Source of the DNA: Maridesulfovibrio zosterae DSM 11974
Lineage (GTDB): Bacteria; Desulfobacterota; Desulfovibrionia; Desulfovibrionales; Desulfovibrionaceae
Assembly (NCBI RefSeq): GCF_000425265.1
Contig: NZ_AUDC01000011.1
Location: 496,001-560,000, forward strand
Direction: 5' to 3'
Length of the DNA stretch: 64,000 bases
Shown here: positions 44,814 to 55,193 of the stretch, in pieces
Position numbering within the stretch: position 1 is the stretch's first letter
Layout of the letters: each line of letters starts with the position of its first letter
The notes under the pieces: model-generated
What the model was told of the DNA's origin: nothing
The model's input: the letters and a program-made list of their open reading frames with translations, nothing else
Database searches by the model: none
Program-made: the position numbers and the translations under genes

Positions 44814-45269
44814 TTATATTTATCCTTAAAATATAGTATTCTCTCAGGAAAAAATTAGTTCCTGCTGACAGTGGACTTTAATTATTAATTACGAACACAA
44901 TAGGCAAACTAAATACGAAAATTTAACCCTCCGGTCAAATATGTTAACACTTAAGCTGCAATTTTTAATAAAATATTATAATTTGAAAAATAAGAGCAAT
45001 ACAGTACACATCTTGTGAAATACAAGTTTTCAGTTCCTAAGCTCAATTAATAGATTGTTACAATATCAGTGTCCAAAGGATTTGTTCATAATTTATTTTT
45101 CTGATAGAGTTCTGAAAGTTTAGGTTAATCAGTATGTTCCGCATTTTCAGCAATGAGGATCACTGGTATAAAACGACAAGACACAAATTCAATCTGATTT
45201 TTTAAAAGGCTACTGATTACCGACATCACCAATATGTCGATGAAAACATTTTTTTAAGGAGTCCTTATA
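44814..45269. other. Divergent promoter region of glnS and cheX
   Basis: 456 AT-rich bases between divergent genes. Promoters for both must lie here, but no convincing box pair, repeat or ORF with a ribosome site was picked out by eye. Confidence 0.5.
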
Positions 45270-45728
45270 ATGAATGTAGAATTGGCTAAACCTTTCATCA
45301 AGGCTACCACTGACATACTCAGCATGATGGCCATGGTGACCCCAACTCCCGGAAAACCTTTTGTAAAAAAAGGCAACTCTGCCACAGGAGATGTAACAGG
45401 AGTTGTAGGATTCACAGGTAATGTTAATGGCAGTGTCTCTATATCTTTTGAGAAAGCATGTGCTGCTCAAATAGTTAAAAACATGCTTGGCGGAGATATT
45501 CAGGATATTATTCAAGATGTTAAAGATGCTGTGGGAGAAATCACCAATATGGTTTCAGGACAGGCTAGAGCAGGACTTATAGAAATGGGATACAAACTTT
45601 CCGGTTCGACTCCAACTGTTATAATGGGCGATAATCATACAATAGCACATGTGACAACAGGTCCTGTCATGGCTATCCCCTTCAAAACAGACCATGGCAA
45701 CTTTACAATTGAATTTGCCTTTGATTAA
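45270..45728 (+). CDS. CheX-like chemotaxis phosphatase
   Basis: A 152-residue cytoplasmic protein of the CheX family, which dephosphorylates CheY-P. The catalytic motif E-x2-N lies in AVGEITNMVSGQAR near residue 92, after a GNVNGSVSISFE strand region. AAGGAG precedes the ATG. No CheY or CheA gene is adjacent; it may act on the single-domain regulators elsewhere in the genome, such as those near hmc (speculative). Confidence 0.85.
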   Translation: MNVELAKPFIKATTDILSMMAMVTPTPGKPFVKKGNSATGDVTGVVGFTGNVNGSVSISFEKACAAQIVKNMLGGDIQDIIQDVKDAVGEITNMVSGQARAGLIEMGYKLSGSTPTVIMGDNHTIAHVTTGPVMAIPFKTDHGNFTIEFAFD

Positions 45729-45750
45729 AGCAAAACATAATATTTCATAA

Positions 45751-45785
45751 AAAAACCGCCAAAACTTATTTCGGCGGTTTTTTTA
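45751..45785. terminator. Bidirectional terminator
   Basis: Perfect 10-bp stem AAAAACCGCC / GGCGGTTTTT between the converging cheX and diguanylate cyclase genes. Confidence 0.88.
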
Positions 45786-45798
45786 TTTTTTTTAAATT

Positions 45799-48144
45799 CT
45801 AAACTTTCTTCTCTCCAATCATACCTTCAGGCGAAAGTTGGATCTCAACCCTGTTTCGGCCGGCATTCTTAGCTGCATACAAACCGATATCAGCAGCTTT
45901 AAGCAAATGTTCAAGAGTCTTAGTCTGATCATTTAACGTGGCAACACCAATACTCACAGTAATCACGAGCTCACCTGATCTTGTATACATTTTCGACTGT
46001 TCTATAGCCTTACGCAACCTTTCTGCAACTAATTCAGCCCCTTCAACATCAGTATCCGGCAGGAGTATAGAGAACTCTTCCCCACCGATTCTGCCGAAGA
46101 CATCAATATTACGCAAAACCTTTATCCCTATAACCGCAAGAGCTTTCAATACATCATCACCGGCATCGTGGCCGTACATATCATTAACATTTTTAAATAG
46201 ATCAATATCCAGCATTAATAAGGATAGCGACCTGTTATATCGTAAAGATCTTTGTAAAGCATCCTCAGCACTTTCCATAAAGTAACGACGATTACTAAGC
46301 CCTGTCAGAGGATCTGTAGTTGCAAGTGTCCGCAACTTATCTTCTGCCTCCTTGCGCTCCGTAACATCACGTATTGTACCTACTACCCACCACTCTTCCT
46401 CTCTACGTAAAGGAGACAACAGCACTTCAGCAGGGAAAACAGTACCATTTTTACGTCGAACATTTACAGTAAAAGCTCCATAATTTGAAAAAAGAGTATC
46501 AACACTTGATACATCTACGCTGTCAGGATCAGCATTATCCTCGCCTCGAACACAACAGTCTAAACTCTCTCCAAGCATCTCTGAAGCTGAATAACCAAAA
46601 ATTTTCTCTGCGGCAGGATTCCAAAAATGAACCAGTCCATTTGCATCCATCAGTACAAGAGCATCCTGAACAGAATCACTTATGCTGTGAAGCATATCCT
46701 CACGGTCCCGCAAGTCCTGAATAGCTTTCTGCTGAGTCGTAATATCTGATGTCGTACCACGAAACCCTGTAACTGCCCCTCCGGAATCAAAAACAGGAAC
46801 CCCGTTGAATTCGAGCCAAAGTTTACGCCCTTCACGGTTGATAAACCTGAAAATAAGCCCGGAAAAACTATGCCCGTTATGAGCTGCATCAAGGAATTCT
46901 TTACGCACATCCCAAGAAGATTCTTCATCGACAAAATCAAAAGGAGAACGACCGATCAGTTCCTCTGAACTATAACCGAGAATATCTTCAGCCCTTCCTG
47001 TAACAAATACAAAGCAGCCATCAGGCCCTGTCTCCCAAATAAATTCTCCAGCAGCATTTGCAACGTCGATAAACAGTTTTTCACTTTCCCGCAGTTTAGA
47101 ACTAACTTTTTCACGTTCAACGATAGAAACTGTTTTTCTCCAAAACAAAAATCCACTTAAAAAATACAAAAATACAACTAGAAGAATAGTAACTCCACTC
47201 CATGGAACGATCAGCTTGGATTCTTTAACTTCACTGATTATTTTCCAACCCTCTTTAAATTTAACCCCCATGGACAATGTGCTGGGATACGTTTTTTCTT
47301 CCAGGGTGGTAAATGTATACAATCCATTTGAGGTAGAAATCTGTCCTGATAACTTTTCTGAAATAATTCTCCACTCGTCTGGATAATTATCTTGTATTGT
47401 CCCGCCACTTCCACCAAACAGGAATTTCCAGTCAAAACTTTTCTCAGGGCCTATAATCCATCCGCCACTCTCATTTACAAAATATACTTCACCAAATGAT
47501 TCAGAAATCGACTTACTAAAAACATTAAGCAAATCATTACCTGAAAAATTTATTACAACCAGTCCGAGTTCCTCTCCCCATTTTCCGCGAACCTTTTTAA
47601 TAAATCGCAAAACAGGAGTATAAGGAACAACGATTCGACCATATTCTTGATTAAGATCAAAAGCAGAAATATATACTTCATCATTCAGTGTCTTTGCTTC
47701 TTGCATATATCCACGATTACTTTTGTCCTGAAGCAAATCTTTTTCCACACGATTAGCTGTTCCATGTGTCATATTAATACGGACCAGCTCATTACCATCA
47801 GTAGCAAAATAACGAACCTGAACACAATTACGGCGCTCTGTTCCATAGACAGCAAAAAGCTGTGCAATACTGTCATATTTTTCAGCCAAGTTACCATTTC
47901 CATCCATACAGTTTTCTACAAGACCGGTGAGCAGACATGCATCTTCAACACCAGCCTCCAACCATAAGCTTAAAGCATTATAGTTGTTTTTAACCAGATT
48001 TATCTCCTCGTTTTCAACAAGGTCACGGTACTGGACTCGCTGGATGTACAAAATACTGACAGCAACAACCAAAACAAGAATAGCAAATGGGAGATAACCT
48101 TTGATGAAACTTTTAAAAACTTCGCTGGAAAATTTTCTTGCCAT
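45799..48144 (-). CDS. Diguanylate cyclase with Cache and two PAS domains
   Basis: Membrane-bound c-di-GMP synthase of 781 residues. Helix 1 about 15-31, a periplasmic dCache-like domain (about 35-315), helix 2 about 325-345, PAS 1 (about 355-475) and PAS 2 (about 480-605). The GGDEF domain at about 610-770 has the active site GGEEF, LDIDLFKNVND for metal and base binding, and an inhibitory-site RNID five residues before GGEEF. All catalytic residues are present, so it should be active and product-inhibited. The Cache domain suggests an external small-molecule signal, not identifiable here. Confidence 0.92.
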   Translation of the reverse strand: MARKFSSEVFKSFIKGYLPFAILVLVVAVSILYIQRVQYRDLVENEEINLVKNNYNALSLWLEAGVEDACLLTGLVENCMDGNGNLAEKYDSIAQLFAVYGTERRNCVQVRYFATDGNELVRINMTHGTANRVEKDLLQDKSNRGYMQEAKTLNDEVYISAFDLNQEYGRIVVPYTPVLRFIKKVRGKWGEELGLVVINFSGNDLLNVFSKSISESFGEVYFVNESGGWIIGPEKSFDWKFLFGGSGGTIQDNYPDEWRIISEKLSGQISTSNGLYTFTTLEEKTYPSTLSMGVKFKEGWKIISEVKESKLIVPWSGVTILLVVFLYFLSGFLFWRKTVSIVEREKVSSKLRESEKLFIDVANAAGEFIWETGPDGCFVFVTGRAEDILGYSSEELIGRSPFDFVDEESSWDVRKEFLDAAHNGHSFSGLIFRFINREGRKLWLEFNGVPVFDSGGAVTGFRGTTSDITTQQKAIQDLRDREDMLHSISDSVQDALVLMDANGLVHFWNPAAEKIFGYSASEMLGESLDCCVRGEDNADPDSVDVSSVDTLFSNYGAFTVNVRRKNGTVFPAEVLLSPLRREEEWWVVGTIRDVTERKEAEDKLRTLATTDPLTGLSNRRYFMESAEDALQRSLRYNRSLSLLMLDIDLFKNVNDMYGHDAGDDVLKALAVIGIKVLRNIDVFGRIGGEEFSILLPDTDVEGAELVAERLRKAIEQSKMYTRSGELVITVSIGVATLNDQTKTLEHLLKAADIGLYAAKNAGRNRVEIQLSPEGMIGEKKV

Positions 48145-48173
48145 AATTATAATAATCCCCGGATTGCTTTATA

Positions 48174-48956
48174 TTATCTAATTAAATCAACAGGTTTAAC
48201 TGCCTCCATAAATAAAGAGTCAGGTTTACGAACCTGTCCATTTTCATCTATGTCTAAACAATAAGAATTAAATTCTGGAATTTTAGATTCATCAGCCCTG
48301 ACAGTTGATATCAAACCAAAACCTGCTCCAGAAATGAGTCTGCCCAGTGAATAGCTATCATACATCCACTGATGCACTTCTCCTGAACGTCTAAAATTCC
48401 CCAGCTGTTCAGCCGTAAGTTTCGACTCGTCAGGAAAAGAAAGTCTAGACACATTCTCAGCATTAGCCGGATTCTTCAAATAAGAAAGAACATCAGTTGC
48501 CTCTTTACCTGCACGCGAAACAATAAACGATTCTGCGACCAAAGGTCCAGCGGCAAGGTGTTTTACAAATTCACCACCAGGAACATTACGTACCATCTGG
48601 TCAAAAAGCTCTATCATGATCCAATCATAAGCTCCTTGAGCCTCGGCATCGCCTTTGCGGGCGCGTTCCAAAAGCATAAGATAAAGGCGAGTAATTGTTT
48701 CCAGATCAGGAACGGCAATTCGTAGCACTCCACCTTTCCTAAGTACTCTGAAACATTCTTTTAAAAAAATAGGAGCAAATTTTTTGTTTAGATGCTCCAG
48801 TACATGCGAACAGTAGATAACGTCCACTTCATCATCTCTTAACGGCAGACCTGAAGTCAAATCATGAGCAATAACACCCGGCCCAGTTGAGCTGAAATCG
48901 ATATTCAACCAGTCATGGTGGAATGTTTGACCACATCCTAAATTAACCTTCTTCAT
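48174..48956 (-). CDS. SAM-dependent methyltransferase
   Basis: Class I methyltransferase of 260 residues: MKKVNLGCGQTFHHDW (motif I), then VIYCSHVLEHL and FRVLRKGGVLRIAVPD, typical of the Methyltransf_11 type that modifies small molecules or glycan parts. A C-terminal region of about 100 residues follows. I chose the ATG at 48956, with AAGG upstream, because LGCG must lie close to the N-terminus; a start at 48983 is possible. Substrate unknown. Confidence 0.82.
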   Translation of the reverse strand: MKKVNLGCGQTFHHDWLNIDFSSTGPGVIAHDLTSGLPLRDDEVDVIYCSHVLEHLNKKFAPIFLKECFRVLRKGGVLRIAVPDLETITRLYLMLLERARKGDAEAQGAYDWIMIELFDQMVRNVPGGEFVKHLAAGPLVAESFIVSRAGKEATDVLSYLKNPANAENVSRLSFPDESKLTAEQLGNFRRSGEVHQWMYDSYSLGRLISGAGFGLISTVRADESKIPEFNSYCLDIDENGQVRKPDSLFMEAVKPVDLIR

Positions 48957-49020
48957 ACTATACCTTAAAGTTAAAACAGACACGATAAACTAAAAAATTT
49001 ATCTTTCAGTATTATAAAGA

Positions 49021-49338
49021 CTATATCATTTCGCTTTTACGTTCAATGCAATTGGCCGGAATACGCATTCTTTGTGCTGTACGAACCGAAACACCGAAAC
49101 GTTCAGCCACCTGTGCAGGTGTCGCACCCCGAATATACGCCTTCTTTATACGTTCACGCAGACGCACCTTATTTAAATCTTCTAAATCAGGAACTGATAC
49201 TCTGACCCCTCCCCAAAAAAACATAAGCCTTTCGGCAGCTTCAGTCCCTAAGACTTTTATCAACACCTCTGCAGACATGGCCCTTTTACCGTCCAGATCA
49301 GGAAACTCTGAGGGCTTATGGTTAAAACATGTATTCAT
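49021..49338 (-). CDS. Mor-like helix-turn-helix transcription regulator
   Basis: A 105-residue protein resembling the Mor/C activators of Mu-like phages: LMFFWGGVRVSVPDLEDLN followed by RERIKKAYIRGATPAQVAER and FGVSVRTAQRM, i.e. the GG-x-x-x-x-x-P strand and the C-terminal helix-turn-helix. The start is the ATG at 49338 after GGAGGTGA. It is divergent from an S24-type repressor gene, and a 54-base perfect inverted repeat lies between them. No other phage gene is in the window, so this may be a domesticated or remnant regulator pair. Confidence 0.7.
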   Translation of the reverse strand: MNTCFNHKPSEFPDLDGKRAMSAEVLIKVLGTEAAERLMFFWGGVRVSVPDLEDLNKVRLRERIKKAYIRGATPAQVAERFGVSVRTAQRMRIPANCIERKSEMI

Positions 49339-49394
49339 CAATCACCTCCAAGCTTAACCAAGGTCGTAGTTATCACAAATTACTGAACCTTTCT

Positions 49395-49430
49395 TTCAAC
49401 ATTCAATTCAACATTCAATTCAACATAACA
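49395..49430. repeat. Short tandem repeat in the divergent regulator promoter
   Basis: Two exact copies of a 12-base unit TTCAACATTCAA and a third copy with two or three changes. Could be repeated half-sites for a regulator. Confidence 0.7.
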
Positions 49431-49468
49431 ATGGAGACAGTATTTATTCTTAAGTCAATTACAATGCA

Positions 49469-49522
49469 AGCTATTTTATAAATATATTTTACTATTTGGT
49501 AAAATATATTTATAAAATAGCT
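49469..49522. promoter_or_regulatory. Perfect 24-bp-arm inverted repeat between divergent regulator genes
   Basis: Arms at 49469-49492 and 49499-49522 are exact reverse complements with a 6-base centre; AT-rich, beginning AGCTATTTTATAAATA. It lies 76 bases before the S24 repressor ATG and 131 bases from the Mor-like gene. Candidate operator for the repressor or a cruciform/hairpin element. Confidence 0.7.
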
Positions 49523-49597
49523 ATTTCATCCATAAATAAAATAAAAAAAAGACTTTTAATTTATTTAAGTGTAGTAAGAATACTCCAAGGAGGACAT

Positions 49598-50245
49598 ATG
49601 AGTTTTTATCAGGACATGGTCGAAGGACTTAAAAACATGATTGGACCAGGCAAAAAATTTGTAAACCCAACCCAGATGGCAAAAGCATGTGACGTGGCAC
49701 CGAACCAAATCATCCGATATATCCGGCAGGAGCGAGGCAAACACATTCAAGTTATTGCTAGAGTTCTTGATTCTGTAGGGGCAAAAATAATTTTCCCGGA
49801 TGAAGAATCTGAAAAGAACACTGCTGCCTATCACGAGATCCCTCTGGCAATCGCAAAGCCGGACTCAATAAATTCAGGCCTGACTCCAGATATATATAAT
49901 GAAGGGATATTACGGTTCAATGCTCACTGGCTGAAAAGTAAAGGCGACCCCGAGCAGATGAAACTTTTGACCGTAACCGGGGCATCAATGAGCCCTCGCA
50001 TAGAGGATGGAGATCGGATAATTGTTGATGAATCACAAAAAGAATTATTTGAAGGCAGGATATATGCTATCCGTATAGACAGCGAGATAGTTATCCGGCG
50101 TATAGCCAAGGAACCTGGAAAAATTATTCTTGTATCTGATAACCAAGAAGCGGAAGTAAGACGCATAGCTCTTGAAATAAAAGATGAATCGATCGGCTGG
50201 GCAGCTATAGGAAGAGTTGTCTACGTAGCAAAAGACTTACTTTAG
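49598..50245 (+). CDS. S24/LexA-like phage-type repressor
   Basis: A 215-residue regulator: N-terminal helix-turn-helix region (about residues 22-45, NPTQMAKACDVAPNQIIRYI) and a C-terminal S24 domain with the nucleophile-type Ser130 in TGASMSPRIEDGD. The partner Lys expected in the VKR strand is Arg167 (EIVIRRIAK), so self-cleavage by the usual Ser-Lys pair may be lost. I placed the start at the ATG at 49598 after AAGGAGG; the frame extends to 49496, but that part is AT-rich and overlaps the inverted repeat. Divergent from the Mor-like gene. Confidence 0.85.
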   Translation: MSFYQDMVEGLKNMIGPGKKFVNPTQMAKACDVAPNQIIRYIRQERGKHIQVIARVLDSVGAKIIFPDEESEKNTAAYHEIPLAIAKPDSINSGLTPDIYNEGILRFNAHWLKSKGDPEQMKLLTVTGASMSPRIEDGDRIIVDESQKELFEGRIYAIRIDSEIVIRRIAKEPGKIILVSDNQEAEVRRIALEIKDESIGWAAIGRVVYVAKDLL

Positions 50246-50284
50246 GTTTCCCCCAATATTTTGAAAAAAAATTTAGATGTGCTG

Positions 50285-50312
50285 TTGACAGTTTTCAATA
50301 ATGTCTTACTTT
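50285..50312 (+). promoter_or_regulatory. Possible promoter of groESL
   Basis: TTGACA at 50285-50290, 16-base spacer, weak -10 TACTTT. No CIRCE inverted repeat was seen before groES. A short GGGTC/GACCC hairpin near 50366-50377 lies in the leader. Confidence 0.4.
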
Positions 50313-50416
50313 GATTCAATCCGTTCAGATAGTTTTTCAATAATAAAATTATCCAAACGATATTAAGGGTCACGACCCGAAAAAAATCAGAGTATCTAAA
50401 TATTGGAGGACAACAA

Positions 50417-50707
50417 ATGAAACTTAAGCCGCTTAATGACCGTATACTGGTCAGACGCCTTGAAGTGGAAGAAAAGACTGTAGGCGGAATCATCATTCCT
50501 GACTCTGCTAAAGAAAAACCCATGAAAGGTGAAGTCATTGCTGCCGGCCCCGGTAAGCTTGATGATGCAGGCTCCAGAATTGCACTGGGAGTTAAAGAAG
50601 GCGATGCAGTTCTCTTTGCAAAATATGCCGGCACTGAAATCAACATTGACGGTGTTGACCATCTCATCATGCGCGAAGATGACATCCTCGCTGTAGTTGA
50701 AGCCTAA
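50417..50707 (+). CDS. groS: Co-chaperonin GroES
   Basis: Lid of the GroEL chamber. The 96-residue protein starts [16 protein letters not shown], with the mobile loop [18 protein letters not shown] around residues 15-32 and GEVIAAGPG near 40. Standard length. GGAGG precedes the ATG; groEL follows after 47 bases. Confidence 0.97.
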   Translation: MKLKPLNDRILVRRLEVEEKTVGGIIIPDSAKEKPMKGEVIAAGPGKLDDAGSRIALGVKEGDAVLFAKYAGTEINIDGVDHLIMREDDILAVVEA

Positions 50708-50748
50708 TTATACTATTATATTATAGAAGACATTTCTTAAGGAGATAA

Positions 50749-52434
<1,686 letters not shown>

Positions 52435-52469
52435 GCAATTCCCCCGGACACTCAAAGTCAATAGTATAA

Positions 52470-52503
52470 AAAATCCCCGACAGCCATTTGGTTGTCGGGG
52501 ATT
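52470..52503. terminator. Terminator between groEL and the repeat protein gene
   Basis: Perfect 11-bp stem AATCCCCGACA / TGTCGGGGATT; the T run is on the minus-strand side. Confidence 0.82.
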
Positions 52504-52536
52504 CTTCCTATTTTACGACCTGACAGAAAAATATTT

Positions 52537-53532
52537 CTAAAAATCTAATTTGATAGTTTTAGAATTCTCTGTTTTTTTAGCAGGACCTTTTTTCTTTACG
52601 GATTTAGCTGCAGGTGTACCTCCAGCCGAACCATCAAGATTGAAAGTTGTTCCACTCTTTTCTGCTCCAGCAGATTTAGCTTTGCTTTTAGCTGCCAGAA
52701 GCTCGCTAGAAGTGGCACCGGGCTTATACCCGCGCCCAAAAACCTTCGGACCGAGTTTATCTGAAATTTTCTTTGCCTCACGGTTCAACGGATTAAGTTT
52801 AATAGCTGCTGCCGATGCATCATAAGCCTCGGTATACATTCTTTTAGCTAGAAATAACTTGGCCTGCCGCACGAAAAGACTTTCATTCGCCCCGAAACGC
52901 CTAACTATATCTTTAATTACAGCAAGAGCTTTATCTTGCTCAGTCTGCATTTCCCACGCAAGGAGAAGAGAAATATAAGGTCGGCTATCAGATGGTGTTT
53001 GAGCAATGGCGCGTTCCAGATATTCTACCCCGTCAACAGGATATCCACCTTTAACCAGCCTGCTGCCCACATCCTGTAAAAGTCCGCGTTCTTCGGGAAA
53101 GGCCTCAGTAATTTTTCTAAAATACTTTTTGGCATCATTAATGTTTTTTTCAGCCAGAGCCTTTTGACCTCCAAGAACATACTTATCAATCTGATTCTTT
53201 TGCTTTCTTATTTTTTCAACAGCAGCTTTTTCAAGAGCGTCCTTAATCGTGTCATGAATTTTAAGTAGCAAAGCAGCAAGTTTTTTCTCCTGCCCTTTTG
53301 TATACTTAAGTCCTCGAGGCAAAACACGCTTAAGCTCTTCCATTGATAGCAGTTGACGAAAAACCTCATCTGCAAGAATTCCAATTTCAAATTTCTCACG
53401 GCCGAACACTTTACTTGAAGCGAGTTCATCAAGTGAAAGACTCAATGCATGCAAACAGCGCAGGTAATCTTTCCGCTGTCCATACGCCTTCGCGCGAGCA
53501 ATATTTTCTTTGATGCTCTTTGGTGAACTCAT
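52537..53532 (-). CDS. TPR-type repeat protein
   Basis: A 331-residue soluble helical protein. The region about 120-255 has TPR-like units (NINDAKKYFRKITEAFPEER; VEYLERAIAQTPSDSRPYIS; YTEAYDASAAAIKLNPLNRE). The N-terminal 115 residues are charged helices, and the C-terminal 60 residues are a low-complexity Lys/Ala/Ser tail ending KTIKLDF. No enzyme motif. Likely a protein-binding scaffold; converges with groEL. Partner unknown. Confidence 0.75.
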   Translation of the reverse strand: MSSPKSIKENIARAKAYGQRKDYLRCLHALSLSLDELASSKVFGREKFEIGILADEVFRQLLSMEELKRVLPRGLKYTKGQEKKLAALLLKIHDTIKDALEKAAVEKIRKQKNQIDKYVLGGQKALAEKNINDAKKYFRKITEAFPEERGLLQDVGSRLVKGGYPVDGVEYLERAIAQTPSDSRPYISLLLAWEMQTEQDKALAVIKDIVRRFGANESLFVRQAKLFLAKRMYTEAYDASAAAIKLNPLNREAKKISDKLGPKVFGRGYKPGATSSELLAAKSKAKSAGAEKSGTTFNLDGSAGGTPAAKSVKKKGPAKKTENSKTIKLDF

Positions 53533-53829
53533 ACCTGCCGACTCCCGGTCAAAAACATATTTTAATCCCTAATAATATTACTGATAACAATCATGTATCT
53601 ACTAAATACTATCAATTTATTACACTTTAGCCAAACTATTCCCAAATATACCAGAGAGCAAGATTAAAGCAAGTACGCCTGAACTTATGCTTTATAACAA
53701 GTGATACAGGTTAAGTTTTTCATAATATAAACAAAAAATCATTCATGCTAGTCTTCAATATTTTACGTAATAACTGTTCTTGTCAAGAAACATAGGCAAA
53801 GTACCCACTTTTTTGTGCTAAATCTCGTC
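53533..53829. other. AT-rich spacer upstream of the structured leader
   Basis: No gene or recognised element. Promoters of the repeat-protein gene (minus) and of the M48 protease operon (plus) are expected here. Confidence 0.45.
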
Positions 53830-53887
53830 ACCCCAAAAGGCGTACTCAGTCTAATTGACTGAGGAGTTCACAGAGGGTAATACGCCT
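53830..53887 (+). ncRNA. Possible structured leader RNA of the M48 protease operon
   Basis: Outer helix AGGCGTA (53838-53844) with TACGCCT (53881-53887); inside it a hairpin CTCAGTC (53845-53851) with GACTGAG (53857-53863), loop TAATT. ACCC (53830-53833) before the outer helix can pair with GGGT (53875-53878) inside it, giving a pseudoknot. It lies 60 bases before the protease ATG. No terminator follows. I know no riboswitch class that fits. Confidence 0.4.
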
Positions 53888-53947
53888 CGGATAGATTATT
53901 TTTAGATTTTATTAATTCTTAAATCGAAACAAAGGCAAGCTGAACTG

Positions 53948-55183
53948 ATGAATATATATTTATTTATTATTTTATTCTCCATAGCAGGAGCATGCGTACT
54001 CGGAATAATTGCCCGCAGGTTGAACATTCAGGCTCTTTCTCCTGTTTTACCTCAAGAATTTAATGGAATTTTTGATCCGGAAGAGTACCGAAAATCTCAA
54101 GACTATACTAAAGCCGGAACTGGACTTGAAAATATTTCAAGCTCTTTTATGACACTGGTTACAATATTTTTTATCCTATGTGGAGGATTCAATATCCTTG
54201 ATCTTTGGGCTGGATCATTTGGATATGGACCGATTGTTACTGGACTGATTTTTTTTGCTGGGCTGGCAGTTCTCAGTGATTTAGTCTCTTTACCTTTTTC
54301 CCTCTACAGCACTTTTGTCATCGAAGAGAAATTTGGCTTTAACAAAACCAACCTTAAGACTTTCATTCTGGATAAGTTAAAAGGATACATCTTAGGAGGA
54401 ATTATTGGAGGAGTCATTCTCAGCGGTGTACTGCTCTTTTTTAATGCGACAGGCTCATTAGCATGGCTTTGGTGCTGGATCTTCACAATAGTTATAACCC
54501 TTGCCATTCAATATATAGCTCCCACATGGATTTTACCCCTCTTTAATAAATTTACTCCTATCGAAAATGGGGAGCTCAAAGATAAGATCGAGAATTTTGC
54601 AAAGGCCAACGGGTTTAAGATTTCCGGAATATTCATGATTGACGGTTCTAAGAGATCCACTAAAGCCAATGCGTATTTCACCGGATTTGGAAACAAAAAA
54701 AGAATAGCTCTCTTCGACACTTTAGTTGAATCTCTCAGTACTGATGAAATCGTTGCTGTGCTTGCTCATGAGATAGGGCACTGTAAGCTGGGACATATCC
54801 GCAAGATGCTGCTTATTAGTATCGCCAACACAGGAATTGTTTTTCTGCTTATGTCTTTTTTTCTAAACAACAGGGAACTTTTCTCGGCATTTAGTATGGA
54901 CCATATTTCCGTACATGCCGGGCTTATTTTTTTCGCACTACTCTACACTCCGGTATCAATTGTCCTTTCAATATTCAGCAATATTCAATCTCGTAGACAC
55001 GAATATGAAGCTGATAATTTTGCAGCCGCAACAACCAAAGAGCCATTATCATTAGTAAGTGCTCTTAAGAAACTGTCCGTCAGCAATCTTTCAAATTTAA
55101 CACCTCATCCATTTTATGTCTGGCTTGAATACAGTCATCCACCGGTTCTCAAAAGAATAGAAAACCTTCAGAATCAGAAATAA
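53948..55183 (+). CDS. M48 family membrane metalloprotease (Ste24/CAAX protease type)
   Basis: Zinc peptidase of 411 residues with several membrane spans (about 1-20, 65-90, 100-125, 150-175, 180-200, 300-325, 335-355). The HExxH site is in VLAHEIGHCKLGH near residue 276, and the third-ligand region RRHEYEADNFAA lies near 355. FNKTN and GFGNKKRIALFDTL match Ste24-like enzymes. The bacterial role is usually membrane protein quality control. The ribosome site is weak (AAGG about 14 bases upstream). First of three genes with tight spacing. Confidence 0.88.
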   Translation: MNIYLFIILFSIAGACVLGIIARRLNIQALSPVLPQEFNGIFDPEEYRKSQDYTKAGTGLENISSSFMTLVTIFFILCGGFNILDLWAGSFGYGPIVTGLIFFAGLAVLSDLVSLPFSLYSTFVIEEKFGFNKTNLKTFILDKLKGYILGGIIGGVILSGVLLFFNATGSLAWLWCWIFTIVITLAIQYIAPTWILPLFNKFTPIENGELKDKIENFAKANGFKISGIFMIDGSKRSTKANAYFTGFGNKKRIALFDTLVESLSTDEIVAVLAHEIGHCKLGHIRKMLLISIANTGIVFLLMSFFLNNRELFSAFSMDHISVHAGLIFFALLYTPVSIVLSIFSNIQSRRHEYEADNFAAATTKEPLSLVSALKKLSVSNLSNLTPHPFYVWLEYSHPPVLKRIENLQNQK

Positions 55184-55193
55184 GGCGAAATCA

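Noticed and set aside
49395-49430. CRISPR-like repeats
   Set aside because: 12-base units directly abutting, with no spacers and no cas genes; a simple tandem repeat.
49021-50245. Intact prophage around the Mor-like and S24 genes
   Set aside because: Neighbours on both sides are housekeeping genes; no integrase, structural or transposition genes are present.
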